A DNA stretch of 64,000 nt from Brachybacterium sp. Z12 (GTDB taxonomy: Bacteria > Actinomycetota > Actinomycetes > Actinomycetales > Dermabacteraceae), in the NCBI RefSeq assembly GCF_014400405.1, contig NZ_CP060496.1, forward strand, positions 2,480,001-2,544,000, in the 5' to 3' direction. This document shows, piece after piece, positions 31,750 through 42,051 of this stretch. Each line of letters begins with the position of its first letter. Within the stretch, counting starts at the first letter, position 1. Both the position numbers and the translations under genes were made by a program. A model generated the notes under the pieces. It did no database searches. It was not told where the DNA came from and saw only the letters and a program-made list of their open reading frames with translations.

Positions 31750-31798
31750 GCCCACGCTCGCTGAACATGTGATCCCGCCGCCCGTCCCCGCGGCCGGA

Positions 31799-31844
31799 GA
31801 CGAAGGGCGGCTCTGCACCACGTGGTGCAGAGCCGTCCTTCGTC
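31799..31844. terminator. 46-bp palindromic bidirectional terminator
   Basis: Two 23-base arms meet at CACCAC|GTGGTG with no spacer and only one non-Watson-Crick pair (G31807 with T31836). It lies between the ends of the VOC gene and the opposing oxidoreductase gene. The loop must open at least a few bases in RNA. Confidence 0.8.
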
Positions 31845-31852
31845 TGCAGGGC

Positions 31853-32778
31853 TCAGCGGGTCGCGTCGACGAGGAGCTTGCCGGACTCCGACCCCTCCAT
31901 GTTCGCCTCGAAGGCCTGCGCCGCCTCGGCGAGCGGGAAAGTGCGGGCGATCTCGACATGGAGCGCACCGGCCGCGACCTTCTCGAGCAGGCTGCGCAGG
32001 CGCACGCCGTCAGGCCGCACCCAGACCCAGTGCCCGCCCGCCTCCTCGACGGAGGGATCGGCGATCGAGACATGCCGGCCACCCGCGGCCAGGACCGCGA
32101 GGGTCTCCTCGCGCACCCCGCCCACGAAGTCCGCGACCGCGCTCACGCCGTCGGGCGCGATCTCGCGCGCACCCGCTCGGCCAGACCCTCGCCGTAGGTC
32201 ACGGGCGTGACGCCGATGGCCTGCAGCTTCTCGTGGTTACGCGGGGAGGCGGTGCCGATCACGGTCGCGCCCCGCTCGCGCGCCAGCTGGGCGGCGAGGT
32301 AGCCCACCCCGCCGGACGCGGCATGGATCAGCAGGGTGTCCTCGCCGGACACTGCGAGGGTGTCAAGGCTGCGCAGCGCGGTCAGGCCGGCCAGCGGCAG
32401 GCCCGCAGCGGCCTCGAACTCCACGCCGTCCGGGATCTCGGTGACCGAGGTGGCCGGCAGCGCAACGTACTCGGCGAAGGTGCCGCCGTGGATCACGTCC
32501 TTGCGCCCGTAGGAGGCGACGCGGTCACCGGGAGTGAACTCGGGGGTGTCGGGGCCGACGGACTCGACCACGCCGGCCACGTCCCAGCCGGGGATGACCG
32601 GGAAGACAGCGTCGATGAGGGAGTCCAGGCCGCCGCTCATCACCTTCCAGTCGACGGGGTTCACGGAGGCTCGCTCCACCCGGATCAGCACGTTGCCAGG
32701 GCCGACCGTGGGCAGCGGGGCGTCGGTGAGCTCGAGGGTGGAGGGGTCGCCGTATTCGGAGTAGGTCATTGCACGCAT
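31853..32778 (-). CDS. MDR-family NADP-dependent oxidoreductase (quinone reductase-like), frameshifted
   Basis: A zinc-free medium-chain dehydrogenase: a GroES-like half (Y-S-E-Y-G-D-P-S-T-L-E-L, N-P-V-D-W-K, P-G-W-D-V-A-G-V-V) and a Rossmann half with A-A-S-G-G-V-G-Y-L-A-A-Q-L-A. The frame changes near 32163-32167 (one base lost), joining E-R-V-R-A to E-I-A-P-D-G-V-S-A-V. The restored length is about 308 residues. I chose ATG 32778. It is divergent from the flavin reductase gene. It probably reduces quinones or activated alkenes. Confidence 0.8.
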
Positions 32779-32936
32779 GTGGGGGCAACGCATCGCGGCG
32801 GCGGTGAATTCCCCGGGCACGGAAGGGCAGGGAGGGCTTTGCCCTCACCCTCCCGGATGACGGCAGATGACGGCATGATTCCCAGATCGCGTCGCCTCCG
32901 ATCACGAGGGGCTATGTGGGGCCTACAGTGAAAGCC

Positions 32937-33431
32937 ATGCTGTCCGACATCGCGCTCCGTGAGGCGTTCTCCCACTTCCCACAGGGCATGGTCCTGGTCG
33001 CCGCCGAGATCGACGGAGTGCGCCACGGGCTGATCGCCTCGACATTCACCGTCGGCGTCTCCCTGGACCCGCCGCTGGTGTCCCTCGCCGTGCAGCACAG
33101 CTCGAAGACCTGGCCGGCCCTGCACGAGCACGGCCACCTCGGGGTCACGGTGCTGGGCCGTGCGCAGGCCCCGTTCGCCCGCCAGCTCGCGTCGACGGAT
33201 CGGGAGCGGCGCTTCGACGGGATCGATGTGACGGTGGATCCGCACGGCGCACTCACCCTGCAGCACGCTCCGGCGTGGATGACAGCGCGGGTGCACGACC
33301 AGATGCGGGCAGGGGATCACGACGTGGTGCTGCTCGAGGTGCTCTCGATCGACAGCGAACCCGAGGCCGAGGCGGTCGTGTTCCACCGCAGCCGCTTCAG
33401 GGAGCTGGCGCGCGAGGACCCGGCGTCCTGA
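32937..33431 (+). CDS. Flavin reductase-like FMN-binding protein
   Basis: The 164-residue split-barrel protein has the flavin-reductase core F-P-Q-G-M-V-L-V-A-A, T-F-T-V-G-V-S-L-D-P-P-L-V-S-L-A and H-L-G-V-T-V-L. Family members supply reduced FMN to monooxygenases or bind flavin for other uses. ATG 32937 is chosen, but GTG 32928 is a possible start. The intergenic region before it has a tandem 10-base duplication GATGACGGCA (32856-32875). Confidence 0.82.
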   Translation: MLSDIALREAFSHFPQGMVLVAAEIDGVRHGLIASTFTVGVSLDPPLVSLAVQHSSKTWPALHEHGHLGVTVLGRAQAPFARQLASTDRERRFDGIDVTVDPHGALTLQHAPAWMTARVHDQMRAGDHDVVLLEVLSIDSEPEAEAVVFHRSRFRELAREDPAS

Positions 33432-33450
33432 TCTCCCGCGCGCCGGTGCC

Positions 33451-35034
33451 TCAGTCCGCCGCCGGGCCGGTGCCTGCGAGGCGGATCTGGCCGTACTTCA
33501 CCGCACCCCAGAAGTCGCCGCGCACGTAGCGCTGCTCGGGGTCCGTCACGAGGTCCCAGGGGCGGCGCACCCCGCGCTCGAGCGCCGCGGCGACCAGCCG
33601 GCGCCGAGACTGGCTGCGCAGGACCTCCTGCTCGAGGCTCGCGAGGTCATACCGCGCCTCGAGCGTGGCCCGCATGTGCTGGAGGCGCTCCGCATGCTCG
33701 GGATCGGCTGCTACGTTGCGCAACTCCTGAGGGTCGGTGCCCAGGTCGAAGAGCTGATCCGGATCGCCGGGGCAGAGCACCAGCTTGTACCGGCCGCGCA
33801 CCAGCGTCACCTGGGGTCGCTGTGTGCCCTCGGCAAGGTACTCGATGAGGACGTCACGATCCTCCGGCCCCTCCTGCCCGGCCTGCTCGCGTCGAGCCGA
33901 CTCGAGCAGGGAGCGGCCGCCGCGGGTGGCCGGCGTCGACGCGGCGAGCCCGCCGCCCTCCTCCGAGGGAAGATCCTGCGTGCCCGAGAGCTCGACCAGG
34001 GTGGGCAGCAGATCCAGCAGGGAGACCGGGTTCGCGAACCGTCCACGCGGGACGAGCTCCTCCGGACCGCGGAGGATGAGCGGCACCCGCGCGGACTGCT
34101 CATAGGGCGACATCTTGAACCACAGCCCCTTCTCGCCCAGCATGTCGCCGTGGTCGCTGGTGATCAGGACGACGGTGTTCTCAGCGAGGCCGAGGGTCTC
34201 CAGGCGCTCCATGATCCGACCCACCTGGTCATCGATGTAGCTCACCGCGGCGTAGTAGGAGCGCCGGGCCCGGCGCACCTCTTCGGCGCTCGGGTCACGC
34301 TGATCGAAGCCGCTCATCGCCCGCAACCGGTGGCTGTGGGGATCCTGCGCGGGGTCCGGCACCTCGGGATGTGCGGGGGCGGGGATGTCGACGTCCGCGA
34401 AGCGGTCCCAGTGCTCCTGCGGCGGCTCGTACGGATCGTGGGGATGGATGAAGCTGGTGACCATGAGGAAGGGGATGTCCTCCCCCTGCGCCTGGTTCGC
34501 CCGCACCCTGTCGTGGAGGTGGCGCAGGCTCTTGAAGGACACCTCGTCGTCGAAGTCCTGCTGGACCGTCGCCTGGGAGACCCCAGCTGAGTAGACGGCG
34601 TCGGCGTCGTGGTACCACTGCATGCGGTCGCCCAGCTCGCGTCGCCAGTCCGGGACCATGTCCATGTCCGCCGGGTACACGTCGGTGGTGAGCCGCTGCT
34701 CGAAGCCGTGGTGCTGATCGGGGCCGATGAAGTGCATGCGTCCGATGAGGGCGGTGTGGTACCCGGCGGCGCGCAGATGATGGGCGAAGGTCGGCAGGGA
34801 GGCGGCGAAGTCGTCGCCGTTGTCGAAGGTGTCGATGTCCGAGGGCATCCGCCCCGTCATCATCGAGGCGCGGGACGGGGCGCACAGCGGGGTGGTGCAG
34901 TACGCCCGGTCGAACACGGCGCCCTCGGCCGCCAGGGCGTCCATGTGGGGCGTGCGGGCGGCTGCGTCGCCGTAGGCGCCCAGCGCCTGGGCGGCCATCT
35001 GATCGGCTTGGATGATGACGATGTTGGGTCTCAT
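33451..35034 (-). CDS. betC: Choline-sulfatase
   Basis: This alkaline-phosphatase-fold sulfatase hydrolyses choline-O-sulfate to choline and sulfate. The metal Asp is in I-I-Q-A-D-Q-M, the sulfatase signature L-C-A-P-S-R-A-S-M-M-T-G carries the Cys normally converted to formylglycine, and G-R-M-H-F-I-G-P-D-Q-H-H-G-F is characteristic of BetC. Length is 527 residues. The ATG overlaps an upstream TGA in ATGA. It ends a reverse-strand cluster with two transporters, facing the betTBA operon whose product pathway it can feed. Cys-type sulfatases need a formylglycine-generating enzyme, which is not in this window. Confidence 0.9.
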   Translation of the reverse strand: MRPNIVIIQADQMAAQALGAYGDAAARTPHMDALAAEGAVFDRAYCTTPLCAPSRASMMTGRMPSDIDTFDNGDDFAASLPTFAHHLRAAGYHTALIGRMHFIGPDQHHGFEQRLTTDVYPADMDMVPDWRRELGDRMQWYHDADAVYSAGVSQATVQQDFDDEVSFKSLRHLHDRVRANQAQGEDIPFLMVTSFIHPHDPYEPPQEHWDRFADVDIPAPAHPEVPDPAQDPHSHRLRAMSGFDQRDPSAEEVRRARRSYYAAVSYIDDQVGRIMERLETLGLAENTVVLITSDHGDMLGEKGLWFKMSPYEQSARVPLILRGPEELVPRGRFANPVSLLDLLPTLVELSGTQDLPSEEGGGLAASTPATRGGRSLLESARREQAGQEGPEDRDVLIEYLAEGTQRPQVTLVRGRYKLVLCPGDPDQLFDLGTDPQELRNVAADPEHAERLQHMRATLEARYDLASLEQEVLRSQSRRRLVAAALERGVRRPWDLVTDPEQRYVRGDFWGAVKYGQIRLAGTGPAAD

Positions 35035-37125
35035 GGAGAGTGTCGCTCCCTTCGGGTCGCGGGGTGGTGGCTCGTGGGGCTCGGCGGGGCCGGGCGCGGT
35101 GCGCTCAGCGAGTGGCGGTGGGTTCGGGGCCTCTCCTGCACCGTCGGGGCCCTCGGCCCCGTCGGCCTGGCCGGCGAGATCCGCATCGTCGAGCGAGACG
35201 GAGACAGCCTCGATCTCTCCCGTCTCGGGGTTCCAGCCGTCAGCCCACTCTCCGGTCCCGAAGTCGTACCCGACGGGTTCTCCGTCCTCGTCGGTGCGCT
35301 GGTACCAGTCGGTGAACTCGCCGTCGGTCGAGTCGACCACGGCGCCGGCACCCTCGCCCGGTTCGGTGCGGACCACCTGCAGGCTGAAGTCGTCGTCGAA
35401 CCGGTCCACGCCGTCCACGACGGCGTTGTCGATCGCAGCCTCGGCGTACTGCTGGCGCAGCGTGAGGGGTCGCTGCGCAGCTCCCGCAGCCAGGCGACGA
35501 TGATCAGCAGCATCACCACGGCGAAGGGCACAGCGGTGATGATCACCAGCGACTGCAGCCCCTGCAGCGCGGTCTCCCCGCCTAGCAGCAGCATCACCAC
35601 GGCGATGCCGCCCATCACCAGGCCCCAGAAGACCACGATCAGCTTCGGCGGGCTCTGGCTGCCCGGTGGTGAGGATGCCCATCACCACGGAGGCGGAGTC
35701 CGCAGCGGTGACGAAGAAGATCGCCAGGATGAACATGATCAGGATCGGCAGGAACTCGGCGAAGGGCAGGCTCTCCACCATCGAGAACAGCACCTGGGCC
35801 GGGTTCACCGAGTCCATCTCGCCCAGGGAGCCGTCGCGATACATCGAGATCGCGGTGCCGCCCATGATCCCGTAGGCCAGGAACAGCAGCGAGGAGGGGA
35901 TGAGGATGACTCCGAGCACGAACTGGCGGATGGTCCGGCCGCGGGAGATCCGGGCGATGAAGACGCCCACGAAGGGCGACCACGAGATCCACCAGGCCCA
36001 GTAGTACACGGTCCACGCGGACTGGAAGTCGAGGGTGTCCTGGCCCCAGGAGGCCGAGCGCCCCATGAACTCGAGCAGCGAGCTGAGGTACTCCATGACA
36101 GCCGAAGGCAGCAGGTTCAGCAGGAACAGGGTGGGGCCCAGGATGAACAGCGCACCGGCGAAGCCGATCGTGAGCACAATGTTGATGTTCGAGAGATAGC
36201 GGATGCCGCGGGAGACACCGGAGACCGCCGAGATCACGAAGCCGATCGAGAGCACCGCGATGATCACGATCATCATGGTGTTGGTCAGCTCCGAGGCGCC
36301 GGAGACGATCACGAAGCCCTCGCCGATCTGCAGCACGGCGATGCCGAGCGCGGCGGCGGTACCGAACAGGGTCGCGATGATCGCGAAGACGTCCACCAGC
36401 TGGCCCGCCCAGCCCTCGGAGTGCTTCTTGCCGAAGAGGCGCTCGAAGATCGAGGACATCAGCAGGGTGCGCCCGCGTCGGTAGGCCGCGTAGGCCACGG
36501 CGCCGCCCACCAGGGCGTACATCGCCCAGGCGTGGAAGCCCCAGTGGTAGTAGGTCTGCGCGAGTGCGCCGTGCATGGCCTCGACGGACTCCGCCTCGTT
36601 CGTCATCGGCGGCGGGGTGAGGAAGTACGTCAGCGGCTCCGAGGGGCCCCAGAACATCACCCCGATGCCCAGACCGGCGGCGAACAGCATCGCCACCCAG
36701 GAGAAGGTGGAGAACTCCGGGGTCTCCCCGTCCTTGCCCAGCGGGATCTTCCCGTACCGGGAGAAGGCCAGGATCAGCAGGGTGACCAGCACCACCGTCG
36801 CGACAGCGTTGAAGAGCCAGCCGAGGTTGGTCATGACCCAGGCGTAGGCGACGTCCGCGACCTCGCCGACGCTCGCCGGGTTGAGGATGCCCCAGATCAC
36901 GAAGGCGACGGCGAGCGCTCCGGCGACGCCGAACACGAACTTGTCGACGCTGTAGCGGCGGCGCTGCTCGTCGATGCCGATCCCCGGCACCAGGGCCGGA
37001 TGAATGTCATGGGGGTACTGCGGCCGCGAATAGTCGATGCTCGCCAACGGGTTCCCGGGCGGACGACCGCGGGATCCGCTCTTCCCACCCCTCTGCCTGG
37101 GGCTGGTGGGATCGTCCTGACTCAT
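35031..37125 (-). CDS. Second BCCT transporter, several frame changes
   Basis: This choline/betaine-type carrier has the BCCT motif Y-Y-W-A-W-W-I-S-W-S-P-F and R-I-S-R-G-R-T-I-R-Q-F and about twelve helices. The frame leaves near 35660-35666 (two bases missing or one extra; S-P-P-K-L-I-V-V-F-W-G follows) and returns at GGGG 35466-35469 (one base lost, L-R-S-D-P-L-T-L-R-Q-Q). The acidic tail then runs in frame into the sulfatase gene. The likely true stop is TGA 35033-35031, overlapping the betC ATG, which would need one more frame change near 35040-35110. Its substrate is probably choline, choline-O-sulfate or betaine. Confidence 0.82.
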
Positions 37126-37198
37126 CACGGCGTGACTCCGTTCGGGTGGGGAGGTGGAAATGTCCTCGAGCGGCGCCGGTCCTCGGGCGGTGGCGGTC

Positions 37199-39199
37199 TC
37201 AGGCAGCTGCCATATTGCCCTCGTCGCTCCGGTCGCGGCTGCGGCGTGCGAGCTGCAGAGCGACGACGAGCAGCGCGAGCGCTATGCCGACGATCGAGAT
37301 GATGATCGAGGGGTAGACCATCAGCACACCGCCGACGATCAGCACGGCGCGTTCGAGCCTGGTCGCGTCGCCGAAGAGGTACCCGGCCAGGCCGCTCGCT
37401 ATGGCGACCATACCCAAGATCACGGTGACCAGCGCCGGGATCAGATCGCCCACGGGCCCCTCGAGCAGCAGCGCCGGCTCGAGGACGAACACGAACGGGA
37501 TGAGGAAGCCGGCGATCGCAAGCCGCAGCGCGGTCACGCCCGTCTTCATCGGGTTGGAGCCGGCGATGCCGGAACCGGCGTAGGCGGCCAGGCAGACCGG
37601 CGGGGTGACGTCCGCAAGGATGCCGAAGAAGAACACGAACATGTGCGCCGCGATGACCGGGACGTCGAAGTTGTTGATCAGGATCGGTGCCGCGACGGTC
37701 GCGGTGACCACGTAGTTCGCGGTGGTCGGCAAGCCCATGCCCAGGATCAGGCAGACGATCATCGTCATCAGCAGCACCAGCAGGAAGTTGCCCTGGGCGA
37801 TGTCGATGACGGCGTTGCCGAGGCGCCCGCCCAGGCCCGTGCCGGTGACGGTGCCCGCCACGATGCCCGCCGTCGCACAGGCCGCGATGACGGGGAGGGC
37901 GGTGCGCGCGCCGGCCTCGAGGGTCTGGATGATGCCGAGCGGCGAGAGCCGGGTGGACTTGCGCAGCAGGCTGAGCGCGAAGGCGACCGCGATGCCCCAC
38001 AGCGCGGCGCGGGCGGGCGAGAAGCCCGAGAGCATCATGGACACGATGACCACCAGCGGCAGCAGCAGGTCCAGTCGCATCAGCAGGCTCTTCCAGCTGG
38101 GCAGCTGCGAGGAGGGGATGCCCGCGACCCGCATCCGCTTCGCCTCGAAGTGCACCGAGAGGAACACGCCCAAGAAGTAGAGCACCGCGGGGATGATCGC
38201 GATGATGATGATCTCGTTGTACGGGATACCCGTGTACTCGGCCATGATGAACGCGGCAGCGCCCATGATCGGGGGCATGATCTGCCCGCCGGTGGAGGCG
38301 GTGGCCTCGGTGGCGCCCGCGAAGTGGGGCCGGAACCCGGCCTTCTTCATCAGCGGGATCGTGAAGGAGCCCGAGGCCACGGTGTTCGCCACCGAGGAGC
38401 CGGAGATCATGCCCTGCAGGCCCGACGCCGCGACGGCGGCCTTGGCGGGACCACCGGTGAAACGGCCGGTGAGCCGGAACGCGAGGTCATTGAAGAGCGT
38501 GCCGATGTTGGTGCGAATCAGCACCACCGCGAACAGCAGGAACAGGAAGATGAAGGTCGAGGACACCTGGATCGGGGTGCCGAAGATCCCGGCCCGGGAC
38601 GTGAAGTAGGTGCCCACCGCGTAGTTCTGCCAGGACTGGCCGACGATCAGCGTCGAGTAGCCGATCGCGAGCATGGCGATCACCACGATCGGCAGCCCCA
38701 CGCAGCGCCGGGTCGCCTCGAGGGTGAGCAGGATGCCGAGCGTCGCGACGACGTAGTCGATCGTGTCGAAGCCCAGGATCTGAACGAGGTTGCTGGTCAG
38801 ATGCGAGTACCGGACCACGATGTAGAGGTTCACCGCGAGGGCGACCACCGCGAGCACGGCATCCCACCAGGGGATCCCGATCTTCCCGCCGCGGCGCTCG
38901 ATCCGCTTCCCCGCGGGATAGAGCAGGAAGATGAGCGATGCCGCCGCGCCGAGATGGATCGCGCCCTGGATCAGGGATGGGCGCGATCCGAAGATGCCGG
39001 TGTAGAGGTGAAACAGGGTGAGGGCGACCGACAGGCCGCCCACCACCCGTGCCCACAGGCCGAGCTTCGTGCGATACCGGCTGGCCGTGTCGTGTTCGCG
39101 CAGCACCTCCGCGGCCTGAGCCTCGGCCTCGAGCTGCGTCTCCTCGTCGACCCCGAGTGCTGAGGCCCCTGGAGTGTCCTCGTGGTCCTTGGTGCTCAT
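37199..39199 (-). CDS. TRAP transporter fused permease (TAXI type)
   Basis: This 666-residue protein joins the small (DctQ-like) and large (DctM-like) membrane subunits, as is usual for TAXI systems. It has around 18 hydrophobic segments, with the DctM motifs G-M-I-S-G-S-S-V-A-N-T-V, S-T-G-G-Q-I-M-P-P-I-M-G-A-A-A-F and G-L-P-T-T-A-N-Y-V. ATG 39199 lies one base after the TAXI gene stop, so they are co-translated. The substrate is unknown; position upstream of a BCCT carrier and choline sulfatase suggests an osmolyte or sulfate ester. Confidence 0.92.
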   Translation of the reverse strand: MSTKDHEDTPGASALGVDEETQLEAEAQAAEVLREHDTASRYRTKLGLWARVVGGLSVALTLFHLYTGIFGSRPSLIQGAIHLGAAASLIFLLYPAGKRIERRGGKIGIPWWDAVLAVVALAVNLYIVVRYSHLTSNLVQILGFDTIDYVVATLGILLTLEATRRCVGLPIVVIAMLAIGYSTLIVGQSWQNYAVGTYFTSRAGIFGTPIQVSSTFIFLFLLFAVVLIRTNIGTLFNDLAFRLTGRFTGGPAKAAVAASGLQGMISGSSVANTVASGSFTIPLMKKAGFRPHFAGATEATASTGGQIMPPIMGAAAFIMAEYTGIPYNEIIIIAIIPAVLYFLGVFLSVHFEAKRMRVAGIPSSQLPSWKSLLMRLDLLLPLVVIVSMMLSGFSPARAALWGIAVAFALSLLRKSTRLSPLGIIQTLEAGARTALPVIAACATAGIVAGTVTGTGLGGRLGNAVIDIAQGNFLLVLLMTMIVCLILGMGLPTTANYVVTATVAAPILINNFDVPVIAAHMFVFFFGILADVTPPVCLAAYAGSGIAGSNPMKTGVTALRLAIAGFLIPFVFVLEPALLLEGPVGDLIPALVTVILGMVAIASGLAGYLFGDATRLERAVLIVGGVLMVYPSIIISIVGIALALLVVALQLARRSRDRSDEGNMAAA

Positions 39200-39200
39200 C

Positions 39201-40196
39201 TCAGAGGAGTCCCTCTTCCTGGTAGTACTTCTCGGCGCCCGGGTGCAGCGGCACATCGCCCTGGCCCGAGAGCGCGAAGTCGTGGCCGATCAGCGCGCCC
39301 TGCGCCAGGGTGATCTGGTCGGAGTGCTCGAACGTCGCTTTGGTGATCTCGTACGCGAGGTCCGGGCTGACCTGAGTGGTCGACGCGACCAGCGCCGCGG
39401 CGACCGACAGCGTGATCACCGGCTCCTCGAGGAATTCATAGGAATCGGGCTCGATCGTGTAGACGTCGAAGAGGCTCTCCCCGGCGACCTGCTCGGCCTT
39501 GTCCTGATCGAGCGAGACCAGGGCGACCTCATTGGTCGCGGCGAGATCTCCCAGGGCGCCGGTGGGGGTGCCGACCACGAACACCGAGGCGTCGATGTTG
39601 TTGTCGCGCAGCAGGTCCAGCGAGCTGGAGAAGTCCTGTTCGAAGGGCTCGTAATCGCCCTCGGCGATGTCGTAGGCGGCGAGGATGGCGTCGGAGACCG
39701 CACGGGTGCCCGAGCCGACGTCGCCCACGGCGATGCGCTTGCCGGCGAGGTCGGCTGGGCTCTCGATGCCGCTCCCGGCGAGGGTGACGATGTGCGCGGC
39801 CTCGGGGTAGAGACCTGCGATCCAGCCGAGGTTGTCGACCTGGGCGCCCTCGAACTCGCCGGAGCCGGCCACCGCGGAGGCCGCGGTGTCGGACTGGACG
39901 ATGCCGAGCTGCCACTCCTGCTGGAAGATCTTGCCGATGTTCTCCACCGAGGCACCGGAGTCGGTGTAGGTGACGGTGACGCCATCGATGTTGCCCTCGT
40001 AGATGGCCGCGTACTCGCCGCCCAGCGGGTAGTACACACCGCCGGTGCCACCGGTGCCGAAGGTGAGGTCGGTGACGAAGTCGCCCTCGCCCCCGCCCTC
40101 GCCGCCTCCACCGCCGCTGTCATCGCCGCAAGCGGCCAGCAGGCCCAGGGCCGCCAGCGGGCCCAGCGTCGCGAATGTCCGTCGTCGAATGTTCAT
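39201..40196 (-). CDS. TAXI-family TRAP solute-binding lipoprotein
   Basis: This extracellular binding protein belongs to the fused TRAP permease. The signal M-N-I-R-R-R-T-F ends at the lipobox L-A-A-C (Cys23), followed by a Gly/Glu linker. The TAXI fold is shown by G-T-G-G-T-G-G-V-Y-Y-P-L-G and V-G-D-V-G-S-G-T-R near residue 155. The length is 331 residues. The ATG at 40196 follows GAGGAG. The gene opens the operon 40196-33451 (TAXI, TRAP, BCCT, betC). Confidence 0.92.
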   Translation of the reverse strand: MNIRRRTFATLGPLAALGLLAACGDDSGGGGGEGGGEGDFVTDLTFGTGGTGGVYYPLGGEYAAIYEGNIDGVTVTYTDSGASVENIGKIFQQEWQLGIVQSDTAASAVAGSGEFEGAQVDNLGWIAGLYPEAAHIVTLAGSGIESPADLAGKRIAVGDVGSGTRAVSDAILAAYDIAEGDYEPFEQDFSSSLDLLRDNNIDASVFVVGTPTGALGDLAATNEVALVSLDQDKAEQVAGESLFDVYTIEPDSYEFLEEPVITLSVAAALVASTTQVSPDLAYEITKATFEHSDQITLAQGALIGHDFALSGQGDVPLHPGAEKYYQEEGLL

Positions 40197-40390
40197 GTGT
40201 GCTCCTCAGCAGTGCGATCGTGCGCGGTCGGATGCTCCGGAACAGGCCGTGGGCGCCGATGCCGACGGGTCCGAGAGATGGGTGCCCCCATCACAGCACA
40301 CCGGTGCCGGTTCCTCACCGCGATGTGGACATCTGGAGCACAACAGTGCGATAACGGTCGAGGCTGGGCGCCGCTCGCCCGGTGACGGGC

Positions 40391-42051
40391 TCAGAGCTCG
40401 CGGACCTGCCCTGCCTCGACGTGCCAGCGGCGGTCGGTGGGGACCGTCTCGAGCATCCGCCGGTCGTGGGTGACCAGCAGCAGGGTGCCGTCGTAGGTCT
40501 CGAGCGCCTGCTCGAGCTGCTCGATCGCTGGCAGATCGAGATGGTTCGTCGGCTCGTCCAGGACCAGCAGGTTCACCCCGCGGGCCTGCAGCAGCGCGAG
40601 GGCGGCCCGGGTGCGCTCCCCGGTGACAGTTCTGCTGCGGCGCGAGCGACGTGATCGGCCCTAGTCCGAACTTCGCCAGCAGCGTGCGCACCTCGGCCGG
40701 GGACAGCTCGGGCAGCTGGGCCTCGACGGCGCCGGCGAGCGGCACCTGCCCGGTGAACAGCGAGCGTGCCTGGTCGATCTCGCCGATCCGCACGCTCGCC
40801 CCGAGCGCGGCCGTGCCCTCGTCGACCCTGCGCCGGCCGAGCAGCGCGCCCAGGAGCGTGGACTTGCCGGCCCCGTTCGGTCCGGTGATGCCGATCCTCT
40901 CCCCTGCGTTCACCTGGATGCTGACCGGGCCGAGCGTGAACCGGCCCTGGCGCACCACGGCATCCGAGAGCGTCGCGACCACGGTGCCGGAGCGCGGCGC
41001 GCCGCCGATCGTGAACTGCAGCTGCCACTCCTTGCGCGGCTCCTCGACCTCGTCGAGGCGTGCGATCCGGCTCTCCATCTGGCGCACCTTGCGCGCCTGC
41101 TTCTCACTGGACTCGCTCTGCGCCCGGCGGCGGATCTTGTCATTGTCCGGGGACTTGCGCATCGCGTTGCGCACGCCCTGGCTGGACCATTCCCGCTGGG
41201 TGCGGGCCCGGGAGACGAGGTCCGCCTTGGCCGCGGCGAAGTCCTCGTACTGCTCCCGGGCGTGGCGGCGCACGGTGGCCCGCTCCTCGAGGTAGGCCTC
41301 GTAGCCTCCGCCGTAGAGCCGATGGGAGTGCTGGGCGAGGTCGAGCTCGAGCACGCCGGTGACGCAGCGGGCGAGGAACTCGCGGTCGTGGCTGACCAGC
41401 ACGACTCCTCCGCGCAGGCCCTGCACGAAGCGCTCCAGCCGCTCGAGACCGTCGAGGTCGAGGTCGTTGGTGGGCTCGTCCAGCAGCACCAGGTCGAAGC
41501 GGGACAGCAGCAGCGCGGCCAGCCCCACCCGGGCGGCCTGCCCACCGGACAGGGCCGTCATCATGGTCCCCTCGAGTTCGCGTGCTGCGACGCGGAGGCC
41601 GAGGTCCGCCAGCACCGCCGGGATCCGCTCCTCGAGGTCGGCGGCGCCGCTCGCGAGCCAGCGCTCCAGTGCGGCGGCGTAGACATCGTCCGGATCGGGC
41701 CCGCCGCGCGGCGCGCGTGGCCGCGCGCGCGGCGGCGGCCGCGCCCATCTCGGCGGTGGCCTGCGCGCAGCCGGTGCGGCGCGCGATGTAGTCGGCGACG
41801 GTCTCGCCGGTCCGACGTTCATGCTCCTGCGGGAGCCAGCCCACGAAGGCGTCCGACGGGGAGAGGGAGACCGTCCCCGCGGGAGGGTCCTCAGCCCCAG
41901 CGAGCAGTCCCAGCAGAGTCGACTTGCCGGCACCGTTGGCACCCACCACGCCGATGACGTCGCCGGGGGCGACGGTGAGGTCGAGATCGTCGAACAGGAT
42001 GCGGTGGCCGTGCCCACCGGACAGGCCGTGGGCGACGAGAGTGGCGGTCAT
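40391..42051 (-). CDS. ABC-F family ATPase (ribosome-acting type), frame changes
   Basis: Two ABC domains on one chain without membrane parts, the ABC-F layout, with members acting on stalled or antibiotic-bound ribosomes. Walker A is G-A-N-G-A-G-K-S-T in domain 1 and G-P-N-G-A-G-K-S-T in domain 2. The Walker B sites are L-D-E-P-T-N-D-L-D and L-D-E-P-T-N-H-L-D. The inter-domain linker is rich in Arg/Lys/Glu. The frame changes in a G+C-rich stretch near 41690-41740 and again near 40618-40630, where two missing bases restore Q-Q-N-L-S-P-G-E-R-T-R. The restored length is near 554 residues. Resistance or translation rescue cannot be distinguished. Confidence 0.82.

Noticed and set aside
32856..32875. 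Tandem 10-base duplication GATGACGGCA
   Set aside because: Two copies in an intergenic region are too few to claim a functional repeat; it is noted in the flavin reductase entry.
34609..39163. Long forward frames opposite the sulfatase, BCCT and TRAP genes
   Set aside because: They mirror well-conserved reverse-strand proteins and have no family resemblance of their own.
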